64,000 nt of DNA from Corallococcus macrosporus. GTDB taxonomy: Bacteria > Myxococcota > Myxococcia > Myxococcales > Myxococcaceae. Shown here piece by piece: positions 42,032 through 52,180 of the stretch (position 1 is its first letter; every line of letters begins with the position of its first letter). Below the pieces are notes generated by a model. The model made no database searches and was not told the origin of the DNA. It was given only the letters and a program-made list of their open reading frames with translations. The stretch lies in NCBI RefSeq assembly GCF_017302985.1, contig NZ_JAFIMU010000006.1:310001-374000 (forward strand). The letters are read 5' to 3'. Both the position numbers and the translations under genes were made by a program.

Positions 42032-45000
42032 ATGAGCGAGCGCAATGACGTCACGCGGCCTTCGTCCTCCGCATCGGTGCCTCCCCCCGGAGCCCCCGAA
42101 TCGACGGGCGCGGTCCAGGCATTGGCCCAGAACGTGACCACCCTCCCCGCTCCCGTCCCCACCGCCAGCGCCGAGGACGATGCCCGCGAGCGCATCGCTT
42201 CCATGGAGCGCGAGGCCAAGGCGCTCGCCACCACCGAGCCGCAGACCGCCGCCCTCCTCTTCCATGAGGTCGGTCTGCTCTGGGAAGAGCCGCTCAAGAA
42301 TCCTCGCAACGCCGCTGTCGCGTTCCAGAATGCGTACAAGCTGGCGCCGCGCTTCCTCGCGAACATCCGCGCCGCTCGCCGCCTCTTCGCCGACGTCGGC
42401 AACTGGCAGATGGTCGTGCAGCTCATCGACGCGGAGCTCATCGCGTCGGACGATCCCCGCCAGCAGGCCTCGCTCCTCTTCGAGAAGGGGCAGATCCTCG
42501 AGGAGCGCCTGTCCCGCGACAACGACGCCGCGGATGCGCTTCGCCAGGCCCTGGACCGCAAGCCCACGGACGTCACGCTCCTCACGCAGCTCGAGTCCGT
42601 CTACGCGTCACGCAACGACGCGGGCGCGCTGGTGGAGATCTACCGGCTGCTTGCCGCCGCCGTCGTTCCTCCGTCCCTTCGCGCCCACTACCTCACCTCC
42701 GCGGGCATGGTCCTGGAGGAGCGCCTCAAGCAGAAGGAGGCCGCTGCGGCGGCGTTCCGTGAGGCGTTCGCGCTCGACCGCTCCGACCCGCTGCTCCAGG
42801 CCGCCATCAAGCGCGTCGCCGAGCGCGAGGGCCGCACCGATGAGTTGCTCTCCGCCCTCCTCTCCGAGGCCGAGGGCCAGGGCTCCCAGGGCGCCCCCGC
42901 GTACCTCCACATCGCCAAGGCCCATGACCGCCTGGGCCGCAAGGACGATGCCCTGTCCGCGCTGCTCGCCGCCCGCCGCGTGAGCCCGCATGAGCCCCTG
43001 GTCCTCAGCGCGCTCGCCGGTATCTACGAGACGCAGGGCCGGTTCGAGGAGCTGGCCGACGTGCTGCTCGCGTGGGTGGGTTCCATCAACGACGAGAGCG
43101 AGCTCGTCGCCATCAACCTGCGCCTCGCCGCGCTGTACGAGGACGACCTCAAGCGCGACCAGGAGGCCGCCGCCCGCTACCAGGCCATCCTCTCCCGCAT
43201 CCCCAGCCATGCCGCCGCGCTCGCGGGCCTGGGCAAGCTGTCGTACCGGATGCAGAACTGGGAAGGCCTCGTCGCCGTCTTCGACGCGGAGGTCACCGCC
43301 GCCGAGGACGCCAAGGGCAAGGCCGCTCGCATGTACAAGGCGGCGGAGATCCTGGAAGAGCGTCTGGGCCGCCAGGAGGACGCGATTGCTCGCTACAACG
43401 CGTGCCTCCAGCTCCAGCCGGGATACCTCCCCGCGCAGAAGGCCCTCACCCGCCTCTACGAGCGCCAGGGCCGCTTCGCCGAGCTCGTGTCGATGTTCGA
43501 GCAGGACCTGCTCCAGACGTCCGACCGTGACCAGGTCATCACCACGCTCAACAAGATGGCGGTCATCTACGAGGACCGCCTGGGCGACCTCGACCACGCC
43601 ATCGAGTGCATGAAGCGCATCCTCGACCTGGCGTCGGATCACCTGCCCACGCTGCGCAACCTGGCCCGCCTCTACGAGCGCGCCGGGCGCTACCGCGAGC
43701 TGCTGGAGACCAACGACCTGGAGGCGTCCTTCGCCGGCGACACCAAGCAGGTGCTGTCGCTCCTCCACCGCAACGCGGAGATCCTCGACGAGCACCTGAA
43801 GGACCGCGTGGGCGCCATCACCGCGTATGAGCGCGTGCTCGCGCTGTCGCCCTCGTACCTGCCCGCGCTCAAGGCCCTGGGCCGGCTGTACGCGCAGGAC
43901 GGCCGCTGGGAGAAGCTCATCGACATGTACCGCGCGGAGTCCGAGATCTCGGCCTCCACCGACGCGGCCGCCGCGCTCATCTACAAGATTGGCGAGCTGT
44001 ACGAGCACCGCCTCAAGCAGGAGAACGAGGCGCTGGCGTCGTACCAGGAGGCGCTGATGCTGGCGCCCAGCTACTTCCCGGCACTGCGCGCGCTGGCCCG
44101 CATCCACCGGGCCCACGGCGCGTGGGAGAGCCTCGTGGAAGTGCTTCGCGCGGACGCCGCCAACCGCACCGACCCGCTGGAGCGCGCCAACGCGCTCTAC
44201 CAGGCCGCCGCCATCTGGGAGGATCAGCTCGGCCGTCCGGAGCTGGCCATCGACGGCTACCAGGAGGTGCTGCGTCTCACGCCGGGCCACGCAGCCACGC
44301 TGCGCGCACTGGAGCGCCTGTACGTCGCGCAGGACAACGTGAAGGAGCTGGTCTCCATCCTCGACCGCGAGACGCAGGTGGGCCAGACGCCCGCGGCCAA
44401 GGTGACCGCGTACCTCAAGCTCGCGCGGCTGTACCTGGACCGCTTCCAGGAGCCGTCCCGCGCCGCGCAGTGCTGCGAGTCCGTGCTGGGCCTGGAGCCC
44501 GGCAACCTCACCGCCCTGACGCTGCTGGAGCGCATCCGCGTTTCGGACCGCCCCCGCCGCGCGGAGCTGCGCACCCGCATCGCCGAGCGCGTCACCGACA
44601 CGCGCCTGTCCAGCGCCCTGCGCCTGCTGGCCGCCGCGGATCAGGAGAAGGGCCCGCCCACCGAGCGCACCCTGGAGGTCTACCAGCGCGCGTTCGACGC
44701 GGACCCGTCCGACGCGAGGCTCGCCTTCAGCCTGGAGCGCGTGCTGCGCCAGAGCGGGGACACCGCCGCCCTGTCGCGCATGTACGGCATGCGGCTGGCC
44801 GTCACCACCGACGCCACGGAGGCGCTGGAGCTGCTGCTGCGCGCCGCCGAGCTGGCGGAGAAGAACCCCGACCTGGAGCAGGCCGCCGCCCTCTACCGGC
44901 AGGCGCTGGAGCTCCAGTCGCAGTGCCTCCCCGCGCTCCAGGGTGCCCGCCGCGTGGCCCTGCGCCGCGGCGACTTCGCCACCGCCCGCACCATGATGGA

Positions 45001-47101
45001 GACCGAGGCCCGCGCGAGCCGCGACGCCAAGAGCGCCATCGAGGGCTTCGTCGCCGCCGCGAAGCTCGCGGCCCAGAAGCTCAATGATCCCGACGGCGCC
45101 GCGGCCCTGTACCGCCTGGCGCTGGAGCGCGACCCGCTGCACCCGGGCGCCGCCACCGGCCTGGAGGAGCTGCTCGCGCAGCGCGGCGGTTCCTCCGACC
45201 TCGCGGCCCTGCACGAGCGGCGCGCCGAGGCCCGGCTCGCGCAGCGTGACGTGGAAGCAGCGGCGGCGGCGTACGTCACCGCGGCCCGGCTGCACAACGT
45301 GGCCCTGGGCGACCGTGCCCGTGCGCTCGCGGTGCTGGAGAAGGCCCTGACGGCCCGCCCCGGCTTCCCCGACGCGCTGGAGACGCGCGGCCTGCTCCTG
45401 CTGGAGGCGCAGCAGTACGCGGAGGCCGCGCAGATGCTCGGCCAGCGCGTGCAGCAGGGCGGTGACCCTCGCGTGCTCGCGCAGCACCACCTGACGCTGG
45501 GCGCGCTCTACCAGCAGCACCTGGGCGACCCGGGCCGCGCGGCCGCGCACCTCCAGACGGCGCTGGCCACCCTGCCCCGCCACCCGGAGGCGCTGGAGCG
45601 GCTGGCCACGGTGTACGCGCAGGGCCGCAACTTCGGCGGCGCGGTGGACTGCCTGCGGCGCCTGTTGGATCAGGACCTGCCCAACGACGCTCGCGCGCGC
45701 TTCACCGTGGAGCTGGCGCGCATCCACGACGAGGGCCTGGGCGACGTCGCCTCCGCCACGGCGCTCTACAAGAAGGCGCTGGAGCTGACGCCGGGTGAGC
45801 CCACGCTGGTGGACCGGCTGGTGGTCCTCTACGAGCGCCAGCGCAACCTGCCGGAGCTGGCGCAGATGCTGGAGGCCCAGGCGGCCGCTACGGCGTCCTC
45901 GGACGTCAAGCGCGCGGTGGCCCTGCGCATCCGCGTGGCCAGCTTCTACGCGGGTCCGCTGGCGGAGCCTGCTCGCGCCACCGTCATCTACCGGCAACTC
46001 GTGGAGCAGGACGGCCAGAACCTCCAGGCCCGCGCCGCGCTGGCGGAGCTGTATGGCCGCGACATGGCCAGCTACCCGCTCGCCATCGAGGAGCACCGGC
46101 AGATCCTGCGCCAGGACCCCTCGCGAGTGGACAGCCTGCACGCGCTGTTCAAGCTGTGGGAAGCGCAGAAGCAACAGGACAAGGCCTTCGCCGTCGCCGC
46201 GGTGCTGACGTTCATGCGCGCCACCAACGAGGTGGAGCAGGCCTTCTACTCGGAGGCGCGCGTCCGGCAGCCGCAGGAGCCCCGCGAGGCGCTGCCCGCC
46301 ACGGACGTGGACACCGTCCTCATGCACCCGGCCGCGCGCGGCCCGCTGACGGAACTCTTGCGCGCCATGGGCGAGCACCTGGGCAAGGTGCACCCGCCGC
46401 AGTTCGAGATGCTCGGCGTCAATCCCAAGCAGGACAAGCTCAAGCCGGACTCGGCCGTGTTCAAGGCCGTGCGCGCGGTGGCGCAGACCTTCGGCGTGGA
46501 GGAGTTCGAGGTCTACCTCGCCCGGCGCGGCCTCTTGCAGTTGGAGACGACGGAGCCCCTGTCCCTGTGCGTGGGCCAGGACGTCGTGCGCCGCTTCAAC
46601 GCCCGTGAGCAGAAGTTCCTCATCGGCAAGGCGGTGCTGGGCCTGCTCAACAAGACGGCCGTCCTCTCCAAGCTGTCCCAGGGCGAGACGGTGGACCTGT
46701 TTGGCAACGCCATCCGCGTGCACGTGCAGCAGTTCAACGGCCTGGGCCGGCGCAACGACGAGACGACGAAGCAGCTCAAGAAGGCGTTCAGCCGCAAGGC
46801 GATGAAGGCCTCGGAAGGCCCCGCGCAGACGCTGTCGGAGCAGTCGAAGATCGACGTGGCGACGGTGGTGGACGCGCTCGGCTACTCGGCGGACCGCGCG
46901 GGCCTGCTGGTGTGCGGCGACCCGTCCGTGGGCCTCACCATGGTGCTGCGCGAGGATCCGAACGTGGTGGCCAACAAGCAGGAGGGCACCGACGCCATCC
47001 TCCAGGCCGTGCGCGAGCGCGCGGACCTGAAGGCCCTGCTGTCGTGGCTGCTCACGGACGACTTCTTCCGGCTGCGCCAGCGGCTCGGCCTGGCGCTGTA
47101 G
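42032..47101 (+). CDS. Very large tetratricopeptide-repeat protein
   Basis: A 1689-aa protein. Residues 1-55 are low complexity (Pro, Ser, Ala). From about 60 to 1400 it is an almost continuous TPR superhelix, with units such as ALAGLGKLSYRMQNWEGLV, AIARYNACLQLQPGYLPA, RYRELLETNDLEA and GDVASATALYKKALELTPGE. The last 270 residues are different: FEMLGVNPKQDKLKPDSAVF, EFEVYLARRGLL, LSLCVGQDVVRRFNAREQKF and a C-terminal helical bundle. No signal peptide or membrane helix. A cytoplasmic scaffold is likely; large TPR proteins are common in myxobacteria. The C-terminal domain has no name I recognise. Confidence 0.9.
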   Translation: MSERNDVTRPSSSASVPPPGAPESTGAVQALAQNVTTLPAPVPTASAEDDARERIASMEREAKALATTEPQTAALLFHEVGLLWEEPLKNPRNAAVAFQNAYKLAPRFLANIRAARRLFADVGNWQMVVQLIDAELIASDDPRQQASLLFEKGQILEERLSRDNDAADALRQALDRKPTDVTLLTQLESVYASRNDAGALVEIYRLLAAAVVPPSLRAHYLTSAGMVLEERLKQKEAAAAAFREAFALDRSDPLLQAAIKRVAEREGRTDELLSALLSEAEGQGSQGAPAYLHIAKAHDRLGRKDDALSALLAARRVSPHEPLVLSALAGIYETQGRFEELADVLLAWVGSINDESELVAINLRLAALYEDDLKRDQEAAARYQAILSRIPSHAAALAGLGKLSYRMQNWEGLVAVFDAEVTAAEDAKGKAARMYKAAEILEERLGRQEDAIARYNACLQLQPGYLPAQKALTRLYERQGRFAELVSMFEQDLLQTSDRDQVITTLNKMAVIYEDRLGDLDHAIECMKRILDLASDHLPTLRNLARLYERAGRYRELLETNDLEASFAGDTKQVLSLLHRNAEILDEHLKDRVGAITAYERVLALSPSYLPALKALGRLYAQDGRWEKLIDMYRAESEISASTDAAAALIYKIGELYEHRLKQENEALASYQEALMLAPSYFPALRALARIHRAHGAWESLVEVLRADAANRTDPLERANALYQAAAIWEDQLGRPELAIDGYQEVLRLTPGHAATLRALERLYVAQDNVKELVSILDRETQVGQTPAAKVTAYLKLARLYLDRFQEPSRAAQCCESVLGLEPGNLTALTLLERIRVSDRPRRAELRTRIAERVTDTRLSSALRLLAAADQEKGPPTERTLEVYQRAFDADPSDARLAFSLERVLRQSGDTAALSRMYGMRLAVTTDATEALELLLRAAELAEKNPDLEQAAALYRQALELQSQCLPALQGARRVALRRGDFATARTMMETEARASRDAKSAIEGFVAAAKLAAQKLNDPDGAAALYRLALERDPLHPGAATGLEELLAQRGGSSDLAALHERRAEARLAQRDVEAAAAAYVTAARLHNVALGDRARALAVLEKALTARPGFPDALETRGLLLLEAQQYAEAAQMLGQRVQQGGDPRVLAQHHLTLGALYQQHLGDPGRAAAHLQTALATLPRHPEALERLATVYAQGRNFGGAVDCLRRLLDQDLPNDARARFTVELARIHDEGLGDVASATALYKKALELTPGEPTLVDRLVVLYERQRNLPELAQMLEAQAAATASSDVKRAVALRIRVASFYAGPLAEPARATVIYRQLVEQDGQNLQARAALAELYGRDMASYPLAIEEHRQILRQDPSRVDSLHALFKLWEAQKQQDKAFAVAAVLTFMRATNEVEQAFYSEARVRQPQEPREALPATDVDTVLMHPAARGPLTELLRAMGEHLGKVHPPQFEMLGVNPKQDKLKPDSAVFKAVRAVAQTFGVEEFEVYLARRGLLQLETTEPLSLCVGQDVVRRFNAREQKFLIGKAVLGLLNKTAVLSKLSQGETVDLFGNAIRVHVQQFNGLGRRNDETTKQLKKAFSRKAMKASEGPAQTLSEQSKIDVATVVDALGYSADRAGLLVCGDPSVGLTMVLREDPNVVANKQEGTDAILQAVRERADLKALLSWLLTDDFFRLRQRLGLAL

Positions 47102-47119
47102 CCGTCTTCCGAGCCCTAC

Positions 47120-47857
47120 CTACTCCCGGCGGACCAGCGCGTCCGTCGGGAGCCCCGTCAAGAGCCGGCCCACGGCGTCGTCCACGTGGGCCCGGTCCAT
47201 GGCCTCCACCGTCACCTTCACGCGGTAGTCCATGGCCGCGTCGAAGACGGGATAGGAGCCGATGGCCACGTGGGGCATGTCCAGCGCCACGCGGTCCAGC
47301 ACGGCCGCCAGGGCGCTCTCGCCCAGGTTGAAGTACAGGTTGATCAGGTGCACCGGCGTGCCGCTCAGCCGTGAGAGCACCGTCTCCAGCTGCAGCCGGA
47401 AGAGCTGCGGCACTCCCGGCAGCAGGAAGAGGTCCCCCACCGTCAGCACCGGGAACCACATGCCCGGCTGGGCCAGGAGCACCGCGCCCTCGGGCGCATC
47501 CGCCAGGCGCAGCGACTCCGGCGTCACCGGCGACGTGCCCGCGCGGGCCTGGATGGCCGACACCATCTCGGGCAGGCGCACCACGGGCCGGCCCAGCGCG
47601 AGCGCCACCGCGCGCACCGTGACGTCGTCGTGGGTGGGGCCAATGCCTCCGCTGGTGAAGACGTAGCGGGCCTTGCGCCGGGCGCGGGCCACCGCGTCCA
47701 CGATGGCGTCCACGTCGTCCAGGATGGTCTCCACCGAGACCAGCGGGATGCCAAGCTCCCGCAGCCGCTGGATGAGGTGGGGGCCGTTCTCGTCCTTCAC
47801 CTTGGCGGTGAGGACCTCGTTGCCAATGATGATCGCCGCCGCGCCGGTGCGCTCCAT
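47120..47857 (-). CDS. CinA/MoaB-type molybdopterin-binding domain protein (no amidase domain)
   Basis: A 245-aa protein with the MoaB/Mog-like fold of CinA: AAIIIGNEVLTAKVKDENG at the N-terminus and FTSGGIGPTHDDVTVRAVA as the substrate-binding loop. CinA proteins are usually about 410 aa, with a C-terminal nicotinamide-nucleotide amidase; that domain is absent here, so this is the short form found in several lineages and perhaps an ADP-ribose pyrophosphatase/COG1058 type. Converges on the TPR gene, 18 bp between stops. ATG at 47857. Cytoplasmic. Confidence 0.85.
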   Translation of the reverse strand: MERTGAAAIIIGNEVLTAKVKDENGPHLIQRLRELGIPLVSVETILDDVDAIVDAVARARRKARYVFTSGGIGPTHDDVTVRAVALALGRPVVRLPEMVSAIQARAGTSPVTPESLRLADAPEGAVLLAQPGMWFPVLTVGDLFLLPGVPQLFRLQLETVLSRLSGTPVHLINLYFNLGESALAAVLDRVALDMPHVAIGSYPVFDAAMDYRVKVTVEAMDRAHVDDAVGRLLTGLPTDALVRRE

Positions 47858-47966
47858 GGGACCGCGGACTCTACTCCAACGGACCCCGGGGGTGGACTCG
47901 CGTGCTGCTGCCGCGCGGACCCGCCCTGTCCTGGAGTCAGCAGGAGCGGACGGACATCCTTCGCGC

Positions 47967-49121
47967 ATGGACTCCCATGAGACCCGGGACGCGATCCGCG
48001 CGTCCGTGCGTGCGCTGTGCAACCGCTTCCCCCCCAAGTACTGGCGGACCCTGGACGCGGAGCGTGAATACCCCCACGACTTCGTGAATGCCCTCACGGA
48101 GGCCGGCCTGCTGGCCGCACTGATTCCCACCGAGTACGGCGGCGCGGGGCTGGGGCTGCGCGAGGCGGCCGTCGTGCTGGGCGAAATCAACCACTTCGGC
48201 GGGAACGCGTCCGCCTGCCATGCGCAGATGTATGTGATGAACGTGCTGCTGCGTCACGGCTCCGTGGAGCAGAAGCAGCGGTACCTGCCGGAGATCGCGG
48301 CCGGGCGTCTGCGGCTCCAGGCCTTCGCGGTAACGGAGCCGAACTCCGGCTCGGACACCACCGCCATCGAGACGACGGCGGTGCGGCACGGCGACCGCTA
48401 CGTCGTGAACGGCCAGAAGATCTTCATCTCGCGCGTGCTCCAGTCCGACCTGATGCTCCTGCTCGCGCGGACGACGCCCCGGGCGGAGGTGCGCAAGAAG
48501 ACGGATGGGCTGAGCGTGTTCCTGCTCGACCTGCGCAAGACGCAGGGGCTGGAGGTCCGGCCCATCCGGACCATGCTCAACCACGCGACGAACGCGCTGT
48601 TCTTCGAGAACGTCGAAGTGCCCGCCGAGGGGCTGATTGGCGAGGAGGGCAAGGGCTTCTCGTACATCCTGGACGGCATGAACGCGGAGCGGGTGCTCGT
48701 CGCCTCGGAGGCCATCGGGGATGGCCGCTGGTTCATCGAGAAGGCCGTCGCGTATGCGCAGGAGCGCGTCGTGTTCGGCAAGCCCATTGGGGCAAACCAG
48801 GGCGTGCAGTTCCCCATCGCGAAGGCGCACACGGCGCTCACCGCCGCGTCGATGCTGACGGAGCAGGCGGCGACGCTCTTCGACAGCCATCAGTCCTGCG
48901 CGGCCGAAGCGAACATGGCGAAGTACCTGGCCGCGGAGGCCGCATGGGAGGCCGCCAACGCCTGCATGGACACCTACGGCGGCTATGGCTTCGCCGAGGA
49001 GTACGACGTGGAGCGCAAGTTCCGCGAGGTGCGCCTGTTCATCAACGCGCCCGTGAGCCGGAACATGGCCCTGTCGTACATCAGCCAGCACGTACTGGGG
49101 TTGCCCCGCTCGTTCACCTAG
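47967..49121 (+). CDS. Acyl-CoA dehydrogenase family protein
   Basis: A 384-aa flavoenzyme. N-terminal helices (ALIPTEYGGAGLGLREAAVVLGEI), the FAD/substrate segment FAVTEPNSGSDTTAIETTA, the strand YVVNGQKIFISRV, and the C-terminal domain NAERVLVASEAIGDGRWFIEKAVAYAQERVVFGKPIGANQGVQF with MDTYGGYGFAEEYDVERKFREVRL. The Glu in AEEYD is the likely catalytic base. It desaturates an acyl-CoA; which chain cannot be told. Monocistronic, followed by a gap with a hairpin before the aldo/keto reductase gene. Confidence 0.92.
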   Translation: MDSHETRDAIRASVRALCNRFPPKYWRTLDAEREYPHDFVNALTEAGLLAALIPTEYGGAGLGLREAAVVLGEINHFGGNASACHAQMYVMNVLLRHGSVEQKQRYLPEIAAGRLRLQAFAVTEPNSGSDTTAIETTAVRHGDRYVVNGQKIFISRVLQSDLMLLLARTTPRAEVRKKTDGLSVFLLDLRKTQGLEVRPIRTMLNHATNALFFENVEVPAEGLIGEEGKGFSYILDGMNAERVLVASEAIGDGRWFIEKAVAYAQERVVFGKPIGANQGVQFPIAKAHTALTAASMLTEQAATLFDSHQSCAAEANMAKYLAAEAAWEAANACMDTYGGYGFAEEYDVERKFREVRLFINAPVSRNMALSYISQHVLGLPRSFT

Positions 49122-49193
49122 AGCGCCTGACACGACTGGTGGTGGCAGTCCCAGGATAACTTCTCCCTCTGGCAGCCCTTCACGCCATCCGTA

Positions 49194-49246
49194 TCCTGAG
49201 CGCCATCAGAAGGCCCACCGGGGCGTCCGGTGGCCTGCGCTCAGGA
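49194..49246 (+). promoter_or_regulatory. Hairpin covering the ribosome binding site of the aldo/keto reductase gene
   Basis: Perfect 10-bp inverted repeat TCCTGAGCGC (49194-49203) and GCGCTCAGGA (49237-49246), with a 9-bp inner stem (49212-49221 and 49227-49235, one bulge). The right arm includes AGGA of the Shine-Dalgarno AGGAGAG (49243-49249), which sits 6 nt before the ATG at 49256. If transcribed it would mask initiation; if the start of transcription lies inside it, it may be an operator instead. Confidence 0.55.
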
Positions 49247-49255
49247 GAGTTTTGT

Positions 49256-50281
49256 ATGCGTTATCGGCTGTTCGGCCGTACAGGCCTCTACGTCTCGGAA
49301 CTCTGTTTCGGAGCGATGACATTCGGCGGGAAGGGCTTCTACGAGCCCATTGGCAGGACGGCCCAGGCAGAGGCCGACGAGCTCGTGTCCATCTCGCTCG
49401 AGAACGGCATCAACTTCTTCGACACCGCTGACGTCTACTCCGAGGGCGAGTCCGAGAAGATCCTCGGCAAGGCCCTCGGTGCGCGCCGCAAGGACGTCGT
49501 GCTCGCCACGAAGGTGCGCGGCAAGGTCGGCACGGGTCCAAACCAGCAGGGCCTCTCCCGCGCTCACATCATGAGCTCCATCGAGGGCAGCCTGAAGCGC
49601 CTCGGGACCGACTGGGTCGACCTCTACCAGATTCACGGCTTCGACCCGGTGACGCCCTTCGATGAGACACTGCGCGCACTCGACGACGTTGTCCGTTCCG
49701 GGAAGGTGCGTTACGTCGGCTGCTCGAATCTCGCGGCATGGCAGCTCGCCAAGGCCAATGGCATCGCGGCGCGCCAGGGTTGGGCTCGCTTTGAGTCATT
49801 GCAAGCCCACTACACGATCGCCACCCGCGACCTCGAACGCGAACTCGTGCCTCTGCTGAATGACTCGCAGATGGGGCTCATGGTCTGGAGCCCGCTCTCC
49901 GGGGGCCTGCTGTCCGGGAAATATGGTCGTGACGGCAAGGGCCCTGACGGCTCGCGCCGAGCCAGCTTCGACTTCCCGCCCGTCAACAAGGACCGCGCCT
50001 TCGACTGCATCGACGTGATGCGGAAGATTGGCGACGCCAAGGGTACGGGCGTCGCATGCGTCGCGCTTGCGTGGCTGCTCGCGAAGCCCCACGTCTCCGC
50101 GATCATTGTCGGCGCGAAGAACGAGGCGCAGCTCCGGGACAACCTGAAGGCGAGCGACTTCGTGCTCGACCCCGCCGAGGTCACCGAGCTCGACAAGGTG
50201 AGCGCACTGCCCGCCGAATACCCGGGCTGGATGATCGAGTTCCTGGGCAACCTCGGCAGAGCGCCGAAGAACGCTCGCTAA
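49256..50281 (+). CDS. Aldo/keto reductase
   Basis: A 341-aa NADPH-dependent oxidoreductase with the TIM-barrel tetrad: Asp/Tyr in FFDTADVYSEGESE, Lys in VVLATKVRGK and His in LYQIHGFDPV. The remaining signature MRYRLFGRTGLYVSELCFGAMTFGG is of the AKR11/12-like branch (YajO/Tas type). Cofactor loop IVGAKNEAQLRDNL near the C-terminus. ATG at 49256 has AGGAGA upstream; that site is inside a hairpin. Followed 10-20 bp later by a second AKR gene and an HTH regulator, so an operon of carbonyl-reducing enzymes is likely. Confidence 0.92.
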   Translation: MRYRLFGRTGLYVSELCFGAMTFGGKGFYEPIGRTAQAEADELVSISLENGINFFDTADVYSEGESEKILGKALGARRKDVVLATKVRGKVGTGPNQQGLSRAHIMSSIEGSLKRLGTDWVDLYQIHGFDPVTPFDETLRALDDVVRSGKVRYVGCSNLAAWQLAKANGIAARQGWARFESLQAHYTIATRDLERELVPLLNDSQMGLMVWSPLSGGLLSGKYGRDGKGPDGSRRASFDFPPVNKDRAFDCIDVMRKIGDAKGTGVACVALAWLLAKPHVSAIIVGAKNEAQLRDNLKASDFVLDPAEVTELDKVSALPAEYPGWMIEFLGNLGRAPKNAR

Positions 50282-51295
<1,014 letters not shown>

Positions 51296-51338
51296 CTCTC
51301 TGAGGGGCGCGAGCGACCGGGACGTTATACTGCGGCCC

Positions 51339-52166
51339 GTGACCGCCGCTTCCCTGTCGTCTCCGCGCTCCGAGCTTGGGCACTTTCTCCGGACCCGCCG
51401 GGCGCGGCTGCGACCGTCCGACGTGGGGCTGCCCGAGGGTGGGCGGCGGCGCACGCCGGGGCTGCGGCGCGAGGAGGTCGCGCAGCTCGCCGACGTGGGG
51501 GCGAGCTGGTACACGTGGCTCGAGCAGGGGCGCGACATCCAGGTTTCGGAAGCGGTGCTCGAGCGACTTTCGAGCGCGCTGCGCCTCGATGCGGCGGAAC
51601 GTTCGTACCTGTTCGAGCTTGCCCAAGGTCGCTCGCCCCGTCCGCTTGCCGCGACGCCGCCGATCGTGAGCCCCCTGCTCGCGGGCACGATCGAGGCGCA
51701 TCGTCATCCGGCGACTGTCTCGACCCTGCGCTGGGACGTCGTCGCGATGAACGGGCCCGCGCTGAAGCTCTGGGGTGATCTGCGTGGCACGAATGCCCTG
51801 CGGAATCTCTTCCTCGGCAAGGGACCGCCGCTCGTCACGGTGGAGCGCGAGGCACACGCACGAAACCTCGTTGCGCGCTTTCGCTCGGAAGCCGCACGCG
51901 CGAGTGCCCACGAGCAGTTCCAGGAGCTTGCGGACGAACTGCTGGCAAAGAGCCCCGAGTTCCGCCGGCTCTGGACGCAGCATGACCTGGATGCCGAGCC
52001 CGAGGGCACGAAGGTCGTCGACATCCCCGGAACCGGCCGCATCGAGCTCGCGCACGTGACGCTGATGCACATCGAGCCGGACGCACGTACGCTTCGAGTC
52101 CTCTTCTATTCTCCCGTCGGCCCCGAGAGCGCGCAGCGAATGGCGCGTGCTCTCGCGGAACGTTGA
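51339..52166 (+). CDS. Helix-turn-helix regulator with MmyB-like ligand-binding domain
   Basis: A 275-aa transcription factor. N-terminal XRE-type HTH with the family pattern LGHFLRTRRARLRP...RRRTPGLRREEVAQLADVGASWYTWLEQGRDIQVSEAVLERL (about 10-75). The remainder is the MmyB-like domain, which in known structures binds a fatty acid (WDVVAMNGPALKLWGDL, LFLGKGPPLVTVEREAHARNLVARFRSEAAR and IEPDARTLRVLFYSP). Such regulators are often beside short-chain or aldo/keto reductases, as here. GTG at 51339 is chosen; TTATACT at 51325-51331 could be a -10 element. Converges on the MDR gene. Confidence 0.88.
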   Translation: MTAASLSSPRSELGHFLRTRRARLRPSDVGLPEGGRRRTPGLRREEVAQLADVGASWYTWLEQGRDIQVSEAVLERLSSALRLDAAERSYLFELAQGRSPRPLAATPPIVSPLLAGTIEAHRHPATVSTLRWDVVAMNGPALKLWGDLRGTNALRNLFLGKGPPLVTVEREAHARNLVARFRSEAARASAHEQFQELADELLAKSPEFRRLWTQHDLDAEPEGTKVVDIPGTGRIELAHVTLMHIEPDARTLRVLFYSPVGPESAQRMARALAER

Positions 52167-52180
52167 AAGCAAGAAGACCG

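Noticed and set aside
42608-46723. Very long open frame on the strand opposite the large TPR gene
   Set aside because: Composition is dominated by Arg, Gln, Val, Leu and His, as expected of an antisense frame in GC-rich codons; the TPR frame on the plus strand has clear repeats. Similar long antisense frames, such as opposite the helicase and the ureide genes, were left out for the same reason.
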